From Thermoleophilales bacterium (GTDB lineage Bacteria; Actinomycetota; Thermoleophilia; Solirubrobacterales; 70-9), in NCBI GenBank assembly GCA_020636895.1, contig JACJWZ010000001.1, positions 124,001 to 188,000 on the forward strand: a DNA stretch of 64,000 nucleotides. Reading direction: 5' to 3'. The notes below the pieces were generated by a model. The model worked only from the letters and a program-made list of their open reading frames with translations. It searched no databases and had not been told where the DNA came from. Below are positions 31,752 through 40,468 of the stretch, piece by piece. The position numbers were made by a program, and so were the translations under genes. Numbering within the stretch: the stretch's first letter is position 1; each line of letters starts with the position of its first letter.

Positions 31752-31851
31752 CGGATCCGGAGGGCGCGTGGCGGCGTCCTCGTCGGCTCACGGCCAAACA
31801 CGGCCGCATCGCCTCCTGCGTCCTTGCCACCCGCCCTCCGGACCTCGTCAG
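31748..31851. terminator. Long inverted repeat downstream of DUF3618
   Basis: TCCGGAGGGCG (31756-31766) pairs exactly with CGCCCTCCGGA (31832-31842), and CTGACG/CGTCAG flanks both arms. The loop includes a GGCGTCCTCGT segment related to the 3'-end repeats seen elsewhere. It lies between convergent genes. Confidence 0.5.
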
Positions 31852-31897
31852 CCGCTGACGGGCCTAGAAGGCGCGTGGCGGCGTCCTCGCCGGCGTC

Positions 31898-32773
31898 TCA
31901 GCGCATGTATTCGGACGGCAGGCCGCCGACCCCGAGCAGGCCGGGCCCGGTGTGGGCGCCGATGACGGGGCCGATCTCAGAGACGAACACCGGATCGGAG
32001 CCCATCACCTCGCGGCAGCGCTCGACGAGCCTCTGCGCGTTCTCGGGGTCCTGGATGTGCTGGACGACCCAGGCGTCCCGCCCTGCCTCCTTGAGCTCCT
32101 CGGCGTACTTGACGAGCCGCTCGAAGACGCGCCGGCGCGTGCGCACCCGCTCGACCGGGGTGATCTCCTCCTCGAGCGTGAGGATCGGCTTGATCTGGAG
32201 CGCGGAGCCGAGCCAGGCGCGCGCGGCACCGATGCGGCCGCCGCGGCGCAGGTACTCGAGCGTGTCGATGGCGAACCACATGCTCAATCCCTCGCGGGCG
32301 CCCGCGAGTCTCGAGACGATCTCCTCGCCACTCTCGCCACGCTCGGCGGCCTCGGAGGCGGCGAGCGCCAGGAGCCCCATCCCGCCGCAGGCGGTGCGGC
32401 TGTCGATCACGTGGATCCGCTCGCCGCCCTCGCCCTCGTCGACGAGTTGCTGGCGCGCGGTCAGCGCCGATTCGTAGGTGCCGGAGATACCGGCGGAGAG
32501 GTGGATCGAGACGATCTCCCGGCCGGCCTCGAGCAGCGGCGCGTAGATCGCGACGAAGTCACCGACGGATGGCTGGGAGGTGGTCGCACCCTCGTCGCTC
32601 GCCCGCAGCCGCTCGAAGAAAGTCGCGTAGTCGCCCATGTCGATCTCGGGGCGCTGTTCCCCGGCGAGCGACACGTAGAGGCTGATCCGCTCGATTCCAT
32701 GGGCGGCGATCAGCTCGTCGGGTAGGTAGGCGGTCGTGTCGCAGACGATCGCCGTTCTCTCGGCAGGGCTCAC
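31898..32773 (-). CDS. DegV-family fatty-acid-binding protein
   Basis: 291 residues. It opens with 'IVCDTTAYLPDELIAAHGI', contains 'TTSQPSVGDFVAIY' and 'IHLSAGISGTYESA' (fatty-acid head-group contacts) and 'IDSRTACGGMG'. 'TLEYLRRGGRIGAARAWLGS' and 'GPVIGAHTGPGLLG' close the family profile. DegV/FakB proteins carry a fatty acid and, with FakA, present it for phosphorylation; no fakA is in this window. The start is GTG at 32773. It is divergent from the epimerase at 32843. Confidence 0.92.
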   Translation of the reverse strand: MSPAERTAIVCDTTAYLPDELIAAHGIERISLYVSLAGEQRPEIDMGDYATFFERLRASDEGATTSQPSVGDFVAIYAPLLEAGREIVSIHLSAGISGTYESALTARQQLVDEGEGGERIHVIDSRTACGGMGLLALAASEAAERGESGEEIVSRLAGAREGLSMWFAIDTLEYLRRGGRIGAARAWLGSALQIKPILTLEEEITPVERVRTRRRVFERLVKYAEELKEAGRDAWVVQHIQDPENAQRLVERCREVMGSDPVFVSEIGPVIGAHTGPGLLGVGGLPSEYMR

Positions 32774-32829
32774 CCGTTCGTTGTATCACTCAGCCGCTGG
32801 CCCGCTCGGGGCGCCCCGAGCGGCGTCAT

Positions 32830-32835
32830 TACCAT
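32830..32835 (+). promoter_or_regulatory. -10 box for the epimerase gene
   Basis: TACCAT, 7 nt before the ATG at 32843; leaderless arrangement. Confidence 0.45.
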
Positions 32836-32842
32836 CAGCCCG

Positions 32843-33901
32843 ATGCCGACGACCCTCATCACCGGCTCGACGGGCTTCATCGGCTCGCACCTCGCGCGGG
32901 CGGTGGCGCGCCGCGGGGATCAGCTCCGGGTCCTGATCCGGAGCGCGACCGACGACGACGTTCTCTCCGGGATCGAATTCGAGCGGATCAACGGCGACGT
33001 CACCGACCGGCGCGCCGTCCGCCGGGCCATGCAGGGCGCCGACCGCGTGTTCCACGTCGCCGGGATGACGTCGATGCGGGGGAGCGACTCCAATCGCGTC
33101 TTCGAGGTCAACCAGGGCGGGTCCCGGATCATGGTCGAGGAGGCGCTCGCGGCGGGCGTCGAGCGCTTCGTCCACACCTCGTCGGTGGCGGCGATCGGGC
33201 CGGCGCCGACCGGTGGGCGCGCCGACGAGACGCAGCCGTTCACGGCCGGCAAGCTCGGGATCGCCTACATGAACTCCAAGCACGAGGCCGAGGCCGAGGT
33301 GCTCCGTGCCGCCGCGCGCGGCCTCGACGCGGTCATCGTCAACCCGACCTTCGTGCTCGGGCCCGGCGGCGGCCGCGCCAGCTCGATGGGCCTGATTCGC
33401 CGGTTCCTGCTGCGGCGGATCCCCGCCTACGTCGACGGCGGCCTCAACATCGTCGACGTCCGCGACGTCGCCGATGGGCATCTGCTCGCCGACGCCAAGG
33501 CCGAGACCGGTGAGCGCTACATCCTCGGCGGCCGCAACTTCACGCTGCAACGCCTCTTCGCCGACCTCTCTCGCATGTCCGGCGTCCCCGCCCCGCAGCT
33601 GAAGCTGCCGGCGCAGGTCGCCGCGGCGGGCGCTCGCGTCTCCGAGCAGCTCGGGCTCCCGCTCGGGCTCGCCGTCGATGAGACGCGGTCGGCCGCGCTC
33701 TGGTGGACCTACTCCTCGGCGAAGGCGAAGCGTGAGCTCGGGTTCTCACCGCGCCCGCACGAGGAGACGCTCGAGGACGCACTCGATGCGGTGAGCGAGG
33801 AACTCGGCGACCGCGTCGGGGGCGATCCCGGGGCAGCCGACTCCGCCCTGTCGATCGCCGGCCGCATCTCCCGCCTCGCGGGGAGGATCCCGCGCCCGTG
33901 A
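32843..33901 (+). CDS. NAD-dependent epimerase/dehydratase (extended SDR)
   Basis: 352 residues. Cofactor loop 'ITGSTGFIGSH' at 6-16, Ser-Ser in 'VHTSSVAAIG', 'YMNSKHEAE' as YxxxK, and 'VNPTFVLGPGG'. It best resembles the dihydroflavonol-reductase/hopanoid-associated (HpnA-like) branch of extended SDRs. The C-terminal 60 residues are variable. The next gene begins 4 nt before its stop. The substrate is not predictable. Confidence 0.85.
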   Translation: MPTTLITGSTGFIGSHLARAVARRGDQLRVLIRSATDDDVLSGIEFERINGDVTDRRAVRRAMQGADRVFHVAGMTSMRGSDSNRVFEVNQGGSRIMVEEALAAGVERFVHTSSVAAIGPAPTGGRADETQPFTAGKLGIAYMNSKHEAEAEVLRAAARGLDAVIVNPTFVLGPGGGRASSMGLIRRFLLRRIPAYVDGGLNIVDVRDVADGHLLADAKAETGERYILGGRNFTLQRLFADLSRMSGVPAPQLKLPAQVAAAGARVSEQLGLPLGLAVDETRSAALWWTYSSAKAKRELGFSPRPHEETLEDALDAVSEELGDRVGGDPGAADSALSIAGRISRLAGRIPRP

Positions 33902-34197
33902 GCGAGGCGAAGCGCTCCGGAGCGAAGCCTTCCATCCTGCTGCTGCGCTGCCCGACCCCGACCAACCACCTGTGCCCGTGCGGCGCCGTCGAGCGGCGGT
34001 TGCGCAGATTCGACCTCGACCACCGGGTAGAGCGCGTTCCCTACCGGCGCGGGGACGCCCGCCCCGAGGTGGTCGAGTTGACGGGCCAGAAGCGGGTGCC
34101 GGTGCTGGTCGACGGCGACGAGGTGATCCACGACTCCAAGCGCATCCTCGAGTACCTCAATTGGCGCTACGGCGACGACGCGGGCGAGGAGGAGTGA
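33898..34197 (+). CDS. Glutathione-S-transferase N-terminal/glutaredoxin-like protein
   Basis: 99 residues with a thioredoxin fold of the GST_N_3 type. The N-terminal strand is 'ILLLRCPTPTNHLCPCGAVE', the cis-Pro loop is 'KRVPVLVDG' and the acidic 'EVIHDSKRILEYLNWRY' ends it. There is no C-terminal GST domain. Several Cys (LRC, CPC) could be redox-active. The GTG start overlaps the epimerase stop by 4 nt. Function unclear. Confidence 0.75.
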   Translation: MSEAKRSGAKPSILLLRCPTPTNHLCPCGAVERRLRRFDLDHRVERVPYRRGDARPEVVELTGQKRVPVLVDGDEVIHDSKRILEYLNWRYGDDAGEEE

Positions 34198-34225
34198 CTC
34201 CGCCGGGACCCCGCCGTGAGGGGGC

Positions 34226-34231
34226 TATACT
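34226..34231 (+). promoter_or_regulatory. -10 box of the HesB/ErpA gene
   Basis: TATACT, 10 nt before the ATG at 34242, so the 5' leader is at most a few bases long. Confidence 0.6.
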
Positions 34232-34241
34232 TTCTGAAGTC

Positions 34242-34613
34242 ATGGAGACACCTGAGTCAGCAATCAAGATCAGCGACGTCGCCGCCGAGAAGCTCAAGGA
34301 GCTGCTCGCGAGCCAGGAGGAGCAGGATCAAGCGCTTCGCGTCGCCGTCCGCGGTGGCGGCTGCTCCGGCTTCCAGTACGCCCTCGCGCTCGACAAGCGT
34401 AAGGAGGACGACCACGTCTTCGAGCACAACGGCGTCTCCGTCCTCGTCGACAAGGTCTCGATGCAGTTCGTATTCGGCTCCGAGGTTGACTACGTCGAGG
34501 GCCTGCAGGGTGCCGGCTTCGCGGTTAACAACCCGAACGTCGTCGCCGCCTGCGGTTGCGGGAGCAGCTTCCAGGTGAAGGAAGACTCCCCGGCTGCGGG
34601 CGCCACCGCTTAG
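34242..34613 (+). CDS. Iron-sulfur cluster insertion/A-type carrier protein (HesB/ErpA/IscA)
   Basis: 123 residues. The three cluster-binding cysteines are Cys41 in 'GGGCSGFQY' and Cys104/Cys106 in 'AACGCGSSF', with 'VDKVSMQFVFGSEVDYVEGL' between. A-type carriers accept Fe-S clusters and pass them to apo-enzymes. It starts at the ATG just downstream of TATACT. The longer open frame upstream is a shadow of the previous gene. Convergent with the CGFS glutaredoxin gene about 320 bp downstream, a likely functional partner. Confidence 0.95.
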   Translation: METPESAIKISDVAAEKLKELLASQEEQDQALRVAVRGGGCSGFQYALALDKRKEDDHVFEHNGVSVLVDKVSMQFVFGSEVDYVEGLQGAGFAVNNPNVVAACGCGSSFQVKEDSPAAGATA

Positions 34614-34934
34614 GGCTTCGCGGCCGGCTGGCGGGGAGCGAGCTGCCACTGGGCGCGGCTCGAGGCCGACGGCATTCGGCCGTTCGAAACCCCACGAGCC
34701 AGCTGCCGGGTCGTGCGAGTGCGCGACCCCCGTGCGCGAATGGGTGCGAGGCCGCCGCGAAGGAACGGTTGCGCGACCGCGCGAATCGGTGAGATCGACG
34801 AACGGGACGTCCTACGTCCCAAATGTTGATCTCACGCGCCGATCGCGCGATGGACGGCCCCAGAAGGGACGCCAGGGACGCCGCCGTCGCCGCCACGCCG
34901 CGGCGACCGATGGCCGAGCGGTCGCCTGGTCGCC
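34614..34934. other. Intergenic region of 321 bp between convergent Fe-S genes
   Basis: It holds a small hairpin GGCCGA/TCGGCC (34664-34681) and the long structured element at 34778-34849. No coding frame is convincing. Confidence 0.5.
34778..34849. terminator. Nested inverted repeat, probable bidirectional terminator
   Basis: GGGACGT-CCT-ACGTCCC is the core; GTGAGATC and GATCTCAC extend it (34789-34835, 15 of 22 paired positions per arm), and CGCGCGA/TCGCGCG flank it at 34778-34784 and 34843-34849. It is distinctly less GC-rich than its surroundings. Confidence 0.5.
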
Positions 34935-35345
34935 CTAGGTCTCGATCTGCATCGGGGGCGACTGCGCGGGTAGGCCCGCCTCGGTCGCGTTCGCCGGCAT
35001 CTGCGTCTCGGCCGTCTCCGGCTGGGGAACGCCGAGGGCGTCGGCAAGCTCGCCGCTCTCGAACATCTCCTCGACGATGTCGCAGCCGCCGACCAGCTCG
35101 CCGTCGATGTAGACCTGCGGGAAGGTCTGCCAGTCGGAGATCTCGGCGGTTACCTCGCGGAGCGGGCCCATCACCGGGAGCACGTCGATGGCGCCGTACT
35201 CGACGCCCATCTGCTCGAGCACCGCGACGGTGCGCATCGAGAAGCCGCAGCGCGGCATGTCGGGCGTGCCCTTCATGAGCAGCAGCACCTTGTTGGCGGA
35301 GATCGCCTGCTCGAGCTGCTCGCGGAGCTCCGGGTTCGCTGCCAT
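34935..35345 (-). CDS. Monothiol glutaredoxin (CGFS, Grx4 family)
   Basis: 136 residues. The core is 'LLLMKGTPDMPRCGFSMR' with the active Cys at 33, then 'DWQTFPQVYIDGELVGGCD', the cis-Pro and glutathione-binding loop. These proteins hold a [2Fe-2S] cluster with glutathione and work with BolA and A-type carriers. The C-terminal 25 residues ('PETAETQMPANATEAGLPAQ') are low-complexity and extra. AGGAGG precedes the ATG, and TAACCT at 35389-35394 is a likely -10. BolA is encoded at 38108 on the same strand. Confidence 0.95.
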   Translation of the reverse strand: MAANPELREQLEQAISANKVLLLMKGTPDMPRCGFSMRTVAVLEQMGVEYGAIDVLPVMGPLREVTAEISDWQTFPQVYIDGELVGGCDIVEEMFESGELADALGVPQPETAETQMPANATEAGLPAQSPPMQIET

Positions 35346-35401
35346 TTCGCCTGCCTCCTGGGAAGTCGTGGACGGGATCGTCCAGACAGGTTAGGCAATG
35401 G

Positions 35402-38053
35402 CTACGTTGGGACTTCGATCGGCGCCGGGCGGCCGAACAGATACCCTTGGCCGCAGTCGACGCCGAGGTCGCGGAGGGGCTCGATCAGGGCGGGGTTCTC
35501 GACCCCCTCGGCGACGGTCCTGATCCCGAGGCCGCGGGCGATGACCACGAGCGATTCGACGATGCGAGCGTCGGCGTTGGACTCGAGCATGCCGCGGACG
35601 AACTGCATGTCGATCTTGAGCTCGGTGAACGGGAGGTGGCGGAGGTAGGTGAGCGAGCCGAAGCCGGTGCCGACGTCGTCGAGCGAGAGGCCGCAGCCGA
35701 GGGCCTGGACGCGCGAGGTGAAGTCGCGCAGCGACTCGATCGCCGGGGTGGCGGCGGTCTCGGTCAGCTCGAACGTGAGCAGCGACGGGTCGGCGCCGGT
35801 GGTCTGCAGGCTCGAGGCGACCATCTCGGTCAGCGCGTGGTCCCCGATCGAGCTGGCCGAGATGTTGGCGCTGACCCGGCGCCCCGAGGCGACCAGCTCC
35901 AGCGCCCGCTTGACGACCCAGTGGTCGAGGCCGCGGACCAGTCCGAAGCGCTCGGCGGTCGGAACGAACTCCCCGGCCGTGATCGGGCGCTGGGTGACAG
36001 GGTCGAGCATCCGCACCAGCAGCTCCTCGGTCCAGGGCACTCCGGTCGCCATGTCGACGATCGGCTGCGAGTAGAGGACGAGGCGCTCCTCCTCGATCGC
36101 CTTACGCACGTGCCCGACCCACTCGAGCCGCCCCCGGTCCTCGCCGGTGAAGACGGTGGCCCGGTCCCGTCCCGCCGCCTTCGACTGGTGCAGGGCGATG
36201 TCGGCGGCCGTGAGCAGGTCCGTCGTGCTGACGCCCATGTCGCGCTCGACGAGCGCGATGCCGGCGCTGGCGGTCAGCGCCGCGGCCCCGGGCCGCGAGC
36301 GGACCGCGGAGAGCAGCCCGCCGGCGGTCTCGAGCGCCTGCGCCTCGCCGATCCCCGGCACGAGCAGCGCGAAGTCGTCGCCCTCGAGCCGCGCGAACAC
36401 GTGCGATGAGTCGATCTGCTCAGCGAGGATCGCGGCGACGTCGGCGATCATCCGGTCGCCGGTGCTCCGCCCGAGCGTGTCGTTGACCCGCTTCAGGTGG
36501 TCGATGTCGACGACGATCAGCGCGCCGCGACCCGCCGGCAGGGTGCCTCCCTCGATGCGGGCGTCGGCGGCGGCCTCGAAGCCGCGCCGGTTGAGTAGGC
36601 CGGTCAGGTCGTCATGGTCGGCGAGGTAGCGGAGCCGCTCTTCAGCCGCCTTCTGCTCGCTGACGTCGGCAATCAGGCCGTCGACGAGAACCGCTCCACC
36701 CTCGTCCCGCTGGCCGATCGAGGCGCGGTCGCGCACCCAGATCATCTGCCCGTCCCGCTTGCGGAATCGGTACTCGACGTCGAGCGGCTCGAGCGCGGAA
36801 GCGCAGCGCATCTCCTCGGCGATCACCCGCTCGACGTCGTCGGGGTGAATCCCCTTCTCCCAGATCGACGGGTCCGCGGTCCACTCCTCGACCGTGTAGC
36901 CGAGGACCTCCTCGACCTGCGGGGAGATGAAGACCCATCCGCCGCCGGACCCGAGGCCGGCCCGGTAGGTGATCGAGGGCAGGCGCTCGATCAGGGTGCG
37001 AACCCGGCGCTCGGCCGCCTCGAGGGAATCGCTGACCCGCGTCCGCTCGATCGCGGCGCCGAGCAGCTGCCCGAGCGACTCGATCAGCGAGATATCGCTG
37101 AGCTCGAAGCGCCGCAGCGTGTCGGAGCTGAGCACGAACGACCCAAACGGGTTCTGGCCACCCCCGATGCGGATGGACATGGCGCTCTGGATGGCGTGGG
37201 TGCCGGGCGGCTCGACCGGGCTGAACCGGCCCTCGCGGCGGAAGTCCTCGACCACGAGCGCGCCCTGTCCGCGCAGCACCGTGTAGCCGGGCTGGCTCGA
37301 GGCGTCGAGCGGGATCCTCGCGGGCGTCGCGTCCTCTGGCCAGCCGGTGCTGGCGCGCAGGTCCAGTGCCGCGTCGTCCTCGGCGACGGCCCAGATCTCG
37401 CAGCGCGTCGGGCCGACTTCCTCGGCCGCGAGGCCGACGGCGCGGCGCAGGAGATCGTCGAGCGGCAGACCCTCGAGCGCGACCTGCCCGAGGTCGAGCA
37501 CCGCGGAACGCCGGCGCGCGTCGGCATGCAGCTCACGCTCACGCTCGCTGCGCTCGCTGGCGTCGCGGAGGTAGACGGCGAGGAGCGGGAACTGATCGCC
37601 ACCGAGTACGGCGGTCGTGATGTCCACGGGGATCTCGCGGCCGTCGGCGCGGTGTGCGTTCAGCTCGATCTCACGCTGGGCGACGGCGGGACCGGTATCG
37701 CTGAGCTGGCGCTGCAGGACGCTGCGGACCGCAGCCTGCAGATGCTCGGGGAAGACGAGGGAGGCGAGGTCATTGCCGATCGCGGCGGTTCGCTCGATGC
37801 CGAACATGCGCGCGGCGGCCGGGTTCCAGGCGACGACGGTTCCCTCCGGATCGAGCACGGCGATGCCGTCGGGGGCGCCGGCGATGAGCGCCGCGCCGGC
37901 ACCGTCGAGCTGCACCGCCCCGCGGTCGCCGGAGCGGCGCTCGCCGGCGAGGCGGAGCAGGCCCTCCGCGCGACGCGCATGCTGATCTTCGAGTGAAGCC
38001 ATCGGATTGTCAGGATCGGACGAGGGACCCTCCCGGGGCCCACGATCGCCCAT
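35402..38053 (-). CDS. PAS-GAF-PAS-GGDEF-EAL signalling protein
   Basis: 883 residues, soluble. Domain order: PAS (about 55-165, 'DPEGTVVAWNPAAARMFGI'), GAF (about 190-340), PAS/PAC (about 355-470, 'WVFISPQVEEVLGY'), GGDEF-like (about 475-635) and EAL (about 640-880). The GGDEF loop is 'EGDDF' (557-561), so cyclase activity is doubtful. EAL signature residues are kept: 'TEELLVRM', 'NISASS', 'ELTET', 'DDVGTGFGSL', 'ELKIDMQF', 'AEGVEN' and 'GQGYLFG'. I infer a c-di-GMP phosphodiesterase gated by the sensor domains. It follows bolA by 54 bp on the same strand. Confidence 0.9.
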   Translation of the reverse strand: MGDRGPREGPSSDPDNPMASLEDQHARRAEGLLRLAGERRSGDRGAVQLDGAGAALIAGAPDGIAVLDPEGTVVAWNPAAARMFGIERTAAIGNDLASLVFPEHLQAAVRSVLQRQLSDTGPAVAQREIELNAHRADGREIPVDITTAVLGGDQFPLLAVYLRDASERSERERELHADARRRSAVLDLGQVALEGLPLDDLLRRAVGLAAEEVGPTRCEIWAVAEDDAALDLRASTGWPEDATPARIPLDASSQPGYTVLRGQGALVVEDFRREGRFSPVEPPGTHAIQSAMSIRIGGGQNPFGSFVLSSDTLRRFELSDISLIESLGQLLGAAIERTRVSDSLEAAERRVRTLIERLPSITYRAGLGSGGGWVFISPQVEEVLGYTVEEWTADPSIWEKGIHPDDVERVIAEEMRCASALEPLDVEYRFRKRDGQMIWVRDRASIGQRDEGGAVLVDGLIADVSEQKAAEERLRYLADHDDLTGLLNRRGFEAAADARIEGGTLPAGRGALIVVDIDHLKRVNDTLGRSTGDRMIADVAAILAEQIDSSHVFARLEGDDFALLVPGIGEAQALETAGGLLSAVRSRPGAAALTASAGIALVERDMGVSTTDLLTAADIALHQSKAAGRDRATVFTGEDRGRLEWVGHVRKAIEEERLVLYSQPIVDMATGVPWTEELLVRMLDPVTQRPITAGEFVPTAERFGLVRGLDHWVVKRALELVASGRRVSANISASSIGDHALTEMVASSLQTTGADPSLLTFELTETAATPAIESLRDFTSRVQALGCGLSLDDVGTGFGSLTYLRHLPFTELKIDMQFVRGMLESNADARIVESLVVIARGLGIRTVAEGVENPALIEPLRDLGVDCGQGYLFGRPAPIEVPT

Positions 38054-38107
38054 CGACAGATGGCGCGCGGAGCCTTAGCCCTGCAAGTGGCCCTCGGCCC
38101 GCCGGTA

Positions 38108-38347
38108 CTAGGTGGAGCGCGGGACGCTCGTCGTGATCGAAAGCGCGTGGATCGCGCCGTCGTCGAAGCGCTCCTTGACCGCGGCGCGGACGAGGCGATG
38201 CTGGTCGAGGCGCTTGAGGCCCTCGAACTGCGGCGCCGAGACGATCGCCCGCAGGTGATCGCCGCCGCCGGTCTCGTCGAGGACCTCGACTTCCGCCCCC
38301 GGCAGGGCGGTCTCGATCATGCCGCGTAGCTCGGCCAGGTCAGCCAT
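38108..38347 (-). CDS. BolA family protein
   Basis: 79 residues. The BolA signature is 'FEGLKRLDQHRLVRAAVKER', with the invariant His, after a 'VEVLDETGGGDHLRAIVSA' strand pair. BolA forms heterocomplexes with CGFS glutaredoxins through a shared [2Fe-2S] cluster. The start overlaps the FprA stop by 8 nt, so hemQ-fprA-bolA is a probable operon, and the glutaredoxin lies at 34935 on the same strand. Confidence 0.93.
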   Translation of the reverse strand: MADLAELRGMIETALPGAEVEVLDETGGGDHLRAIVSAPQFEGLKRLDQHRLVRAAVKERFDDGAIHALSITTSVPRST

Positions 38348-39743
38348 CGCCGCCGCCCTTCGCGTGGTGGAGCATCTCCTCGATCTTGGTCAGCTTGATG
38401 CGGGGGCGGCCGTGCGGTTCGCCGCGCTCCTGCTCGATCGCGTCGATCGCGCGCCAGCCGTCGAACTCGACGTGGTCGACCCCGCGCTCCTCGAGCAGCG
38501 CGTGCAGCGTTCCCCCGTCGCCCGAGGGCTTGGGAAGGGTGCCTGCCGCGGCGTCCTCGAGCAACAGCTCGACCGTCTCCTGCGCGTCCTTCTTGTTGGT
38601 GCCGATGACGCCGCTCGGTCCGCGCTTGATCCACCCGACCACGTACTGGCCCGGCAGGTGGTGGCCGTTGTCGTCGACGACGCGGCCGCCGACGTTCGGG
38701 ATGACGCCGCGCTGGGCGTCGTGGGGGACGCCGTCGATCCCGGTTCCCAGGTAGCCGATCGAGCGCAGCACCATCCCGCATTCGATCCGCTCGGTCTCGC
38801 CGGTGCCGCGGGCCCGGACCGCCCCGGCGTCGTCGGTGAAGAGCTCGTTGATCTCCACGTCGATCCACTCGACCTTGCCGTCGCCCCCGATCGCCTCGGG
38901 GCTGCGGAGGAACCGCAGCTCGACCCGCTTCGGCTTGCCTTCGGCCTCGCGCGCGGCGAACTCGGAGAACGACTCGTGGTTCTTGCGGTTGGTGATGTCG
39001 GCGTCGTCGGATTCGAGGAAGGCCGCGCTGGCCTCGTCGAGCTCGACGGCCGCCGGATCGACGATCACGTCGGCCTGCGTGAGCTCACCCAGCTCCCGGA
39101 CCTCGGGGTTCGTGAAAGCCGCCTGAGCGGGGCCGCGGCGGCCGAGGATCACGACCTCGCTGACGCCGGAATCGGCGAGCGCGTCGATCGCGTGACGGGC
39201 GGTGTCGGTCGTCTCGAGCTCATCGCGGGGGAGGACCAGCATGCGGGCGACGTCGGCTGCCACGTTGCCGTTGCCGATGACGACGACGCGCTCGCAGGAG
39301 AGGTCGAACTCGTGATCGGCGTAGTCAGGGTGGCCGTTGTACCAGGCGACGAAATCGGTGGCGGCGTGCGAGCCGGGCAGGTCCTCGCCGGCGATCCCGA
39401 GCTGCCTGTCGGCGCCTGCGCCGTAAGCCCAGATCACCGCGTGGTAGGCGTCCGCGAGCTCGGCGGCGCTGACGTCGCGGCCGATGGTGACGTGGCCGAA
39501 GAAGCGGTAGGCCTCGTGGCCCGCCGTCTTCTCGTAGCGGCGGATCACGTTCTTGATCTTCGGATGGTCGGGGGCGACGCCGGCGCGGACGAGGCCGTAG
39601 GGGGTGGGGAGCCGGTCGATCATGTCGACCTCGATCGTGAGCTCGGGATGGGAGAGCAGTGCCTCGGCCGCGTAGAAGCCCGCGGGGCCCGAGCCGACGA
39701 TCGCGACGCGCACGGGGTTGTCTGGTGTGCCTGGGGCGGACAT
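38340..39743 (-). CDS. Ferredoxin-NADP+ reductase, adrenodoxin-reductase type (FprA)
   Basis: 467 residues. The FAD loop is 'IVGSGPAGFYAAEALL' and the NADP loop 'VVIGNGNVAADVARML', with 'YGLVRAGVAPDHPKIKNVI' and the C-terminal 'VVGWIKRGPSGVIGTNKKDA', the hallmarks of mycobacterial FprA and adrenodoxin reductases. It passes electrons from NADPH to ferredoxins, which supply P450s and Fe-S assembly. The C-terminal 50 residues after that motif are a helical tail ending 'HHAKGGGDG'. Lies 23 bp behind hemQ and overlaps bolA. Confidence 0.95.
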   Translation of the reverse strand: MSAPGTPDNPVRVAIVGSGPAGFYAAEALLSHPELTIEVDMIDRLPTPYGLVRAGVAPDHPKIKNVIRRYEKTAGHEAYRFFGHVTIGRDVSAAELADAYHAVIWAYGAGADRQLGIAGEDLPGSHAATDFVAWYNGHPDYADHEFDLSCERVVVIGNGNVAADVARMLVLPRDELETTDTARHAIDALADSGVSEVVILGRRGPAQAAFTNPEVRELGELTQADVIVDPAAVELDEASAAFLESDDADITNRKNHESFSEFAAREAEGKPKRVELRFLRSPEAIGGDGKVEWIDVEINELFTDDAGAVRARGTGETERIECGMVLRSIGYLGTGIDGVPHDAQRGVIPNVGGRVVDDNGHHLPGQYVVGWIKRGPSGVIGTNKKDAQETVELLLEDAAAGTLPKPSGDGGTLHALLEERGVDHVEFDGWRAIDAIEQERGEPHGRPRIKLTKIEEMLHHAKGGGDG

Positions 39744-39766
39744 GGGTGAGGCTTCCCGGGTCCCGG

Positions 39767-40468
39767 TCAGACGAGCGCCGGCGCGCTGCGCGAGGTGGCG
39801 GAGCCGTCGAGCGCGTCGAGGGCCTGACCCACCGACATCGCGACGCAGGTGAAGATCGGGATGTCCCGCAGCGTCCAGGCGCTCGATTCGGTGCCGCGCA
39901 GCTCCTGTACGAGGTCGAGGAAGTCACCGGGTTCGTCGCACTCGAAGCTGACGACGAACTCCTGGTCGTCGATCCCGAACGAGTACGCGGTGTTGATCGT
40001 GATCTGCGGGTAGCGGCGGCCGGTCTCGATGTGGTCGCGCATGATCCGCCCACGCTCCTCGCGGTCGAGCCCGTACCACTCGCGCTTCTTCTCCATCGGG
40101 TAGATGAAGGCGTACTTGCGCTCGGAGACGAGCAGCTGCGGGCGCGCCGACTCCTTCGAGTAGGGGGACGGCTTCGTCATCGCCAGGTAGGAGTGGGGGG
40201 TGCTGGCCCATTTCATGAGGCCGCTCTGCGCGAGGACGACGTGGAAGGAGTGGATGTCGCTCAGCGTCGGGCTCTGGCTGACGATGAGGAGGTCGGTGTC
40301 GCCCCGGGTTCCGACCGTCGAGTAGGCGCGCAACGGCCGGTCGGTGGCGTAGTCGTCGCAGGCGGCGAGGAACTCGCGCTTATCCTCCGCCCTGCGCTCG
40401 GCGTCGAGCCGCTGCCAAGCGGGGTCGACCTTGAGGAATGTGAACTTGATGAACGTCCGGTCGGCCAT
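39767..40468 (-). CDS. hemQ: Coproheme decarboxylase (HemQ/ChdC)
   Basis: 233 residues, chlorite-dismutase fold. It has 'YAFIYPMEKKREWY' with the catalytic Tyr and 'IMRDHIETGRRYPQITINTA' with the heme-ligand His. It decarboxylates coproheme III to heme b in the coproporphyrin-dependent route of Gram-positive bacteria. The ATG at 40468 is chosen: TAGCAT stands 7 nt upstream, whereas the GTG one codon earlier would sit only 4 nt from the box. First gene of a hemQ-fprA-bolA unit. No other heme genes are in view. Confidence 0.95.
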   Translation of the reverse strand: MADRTFIKFTFLKVDPAWQRLDAERRAEDKREFLAACDDYATDRPLRAYSTVGTRGDTDLLIVSQSPTLSDIHSFHVVLAQSGLMKWASTPHSYLAMTKPSPYSKESARPQLLVSERKYAFIYPMEKKREWYGLDREERGRIMRDHIETGRRYPQITINTAYSFGIDDQEFVVSFECDEPGDFLDLVQELRGTESSAWTLRDIPIFTCVAMSVGQALDALDGSATSRSAPALV

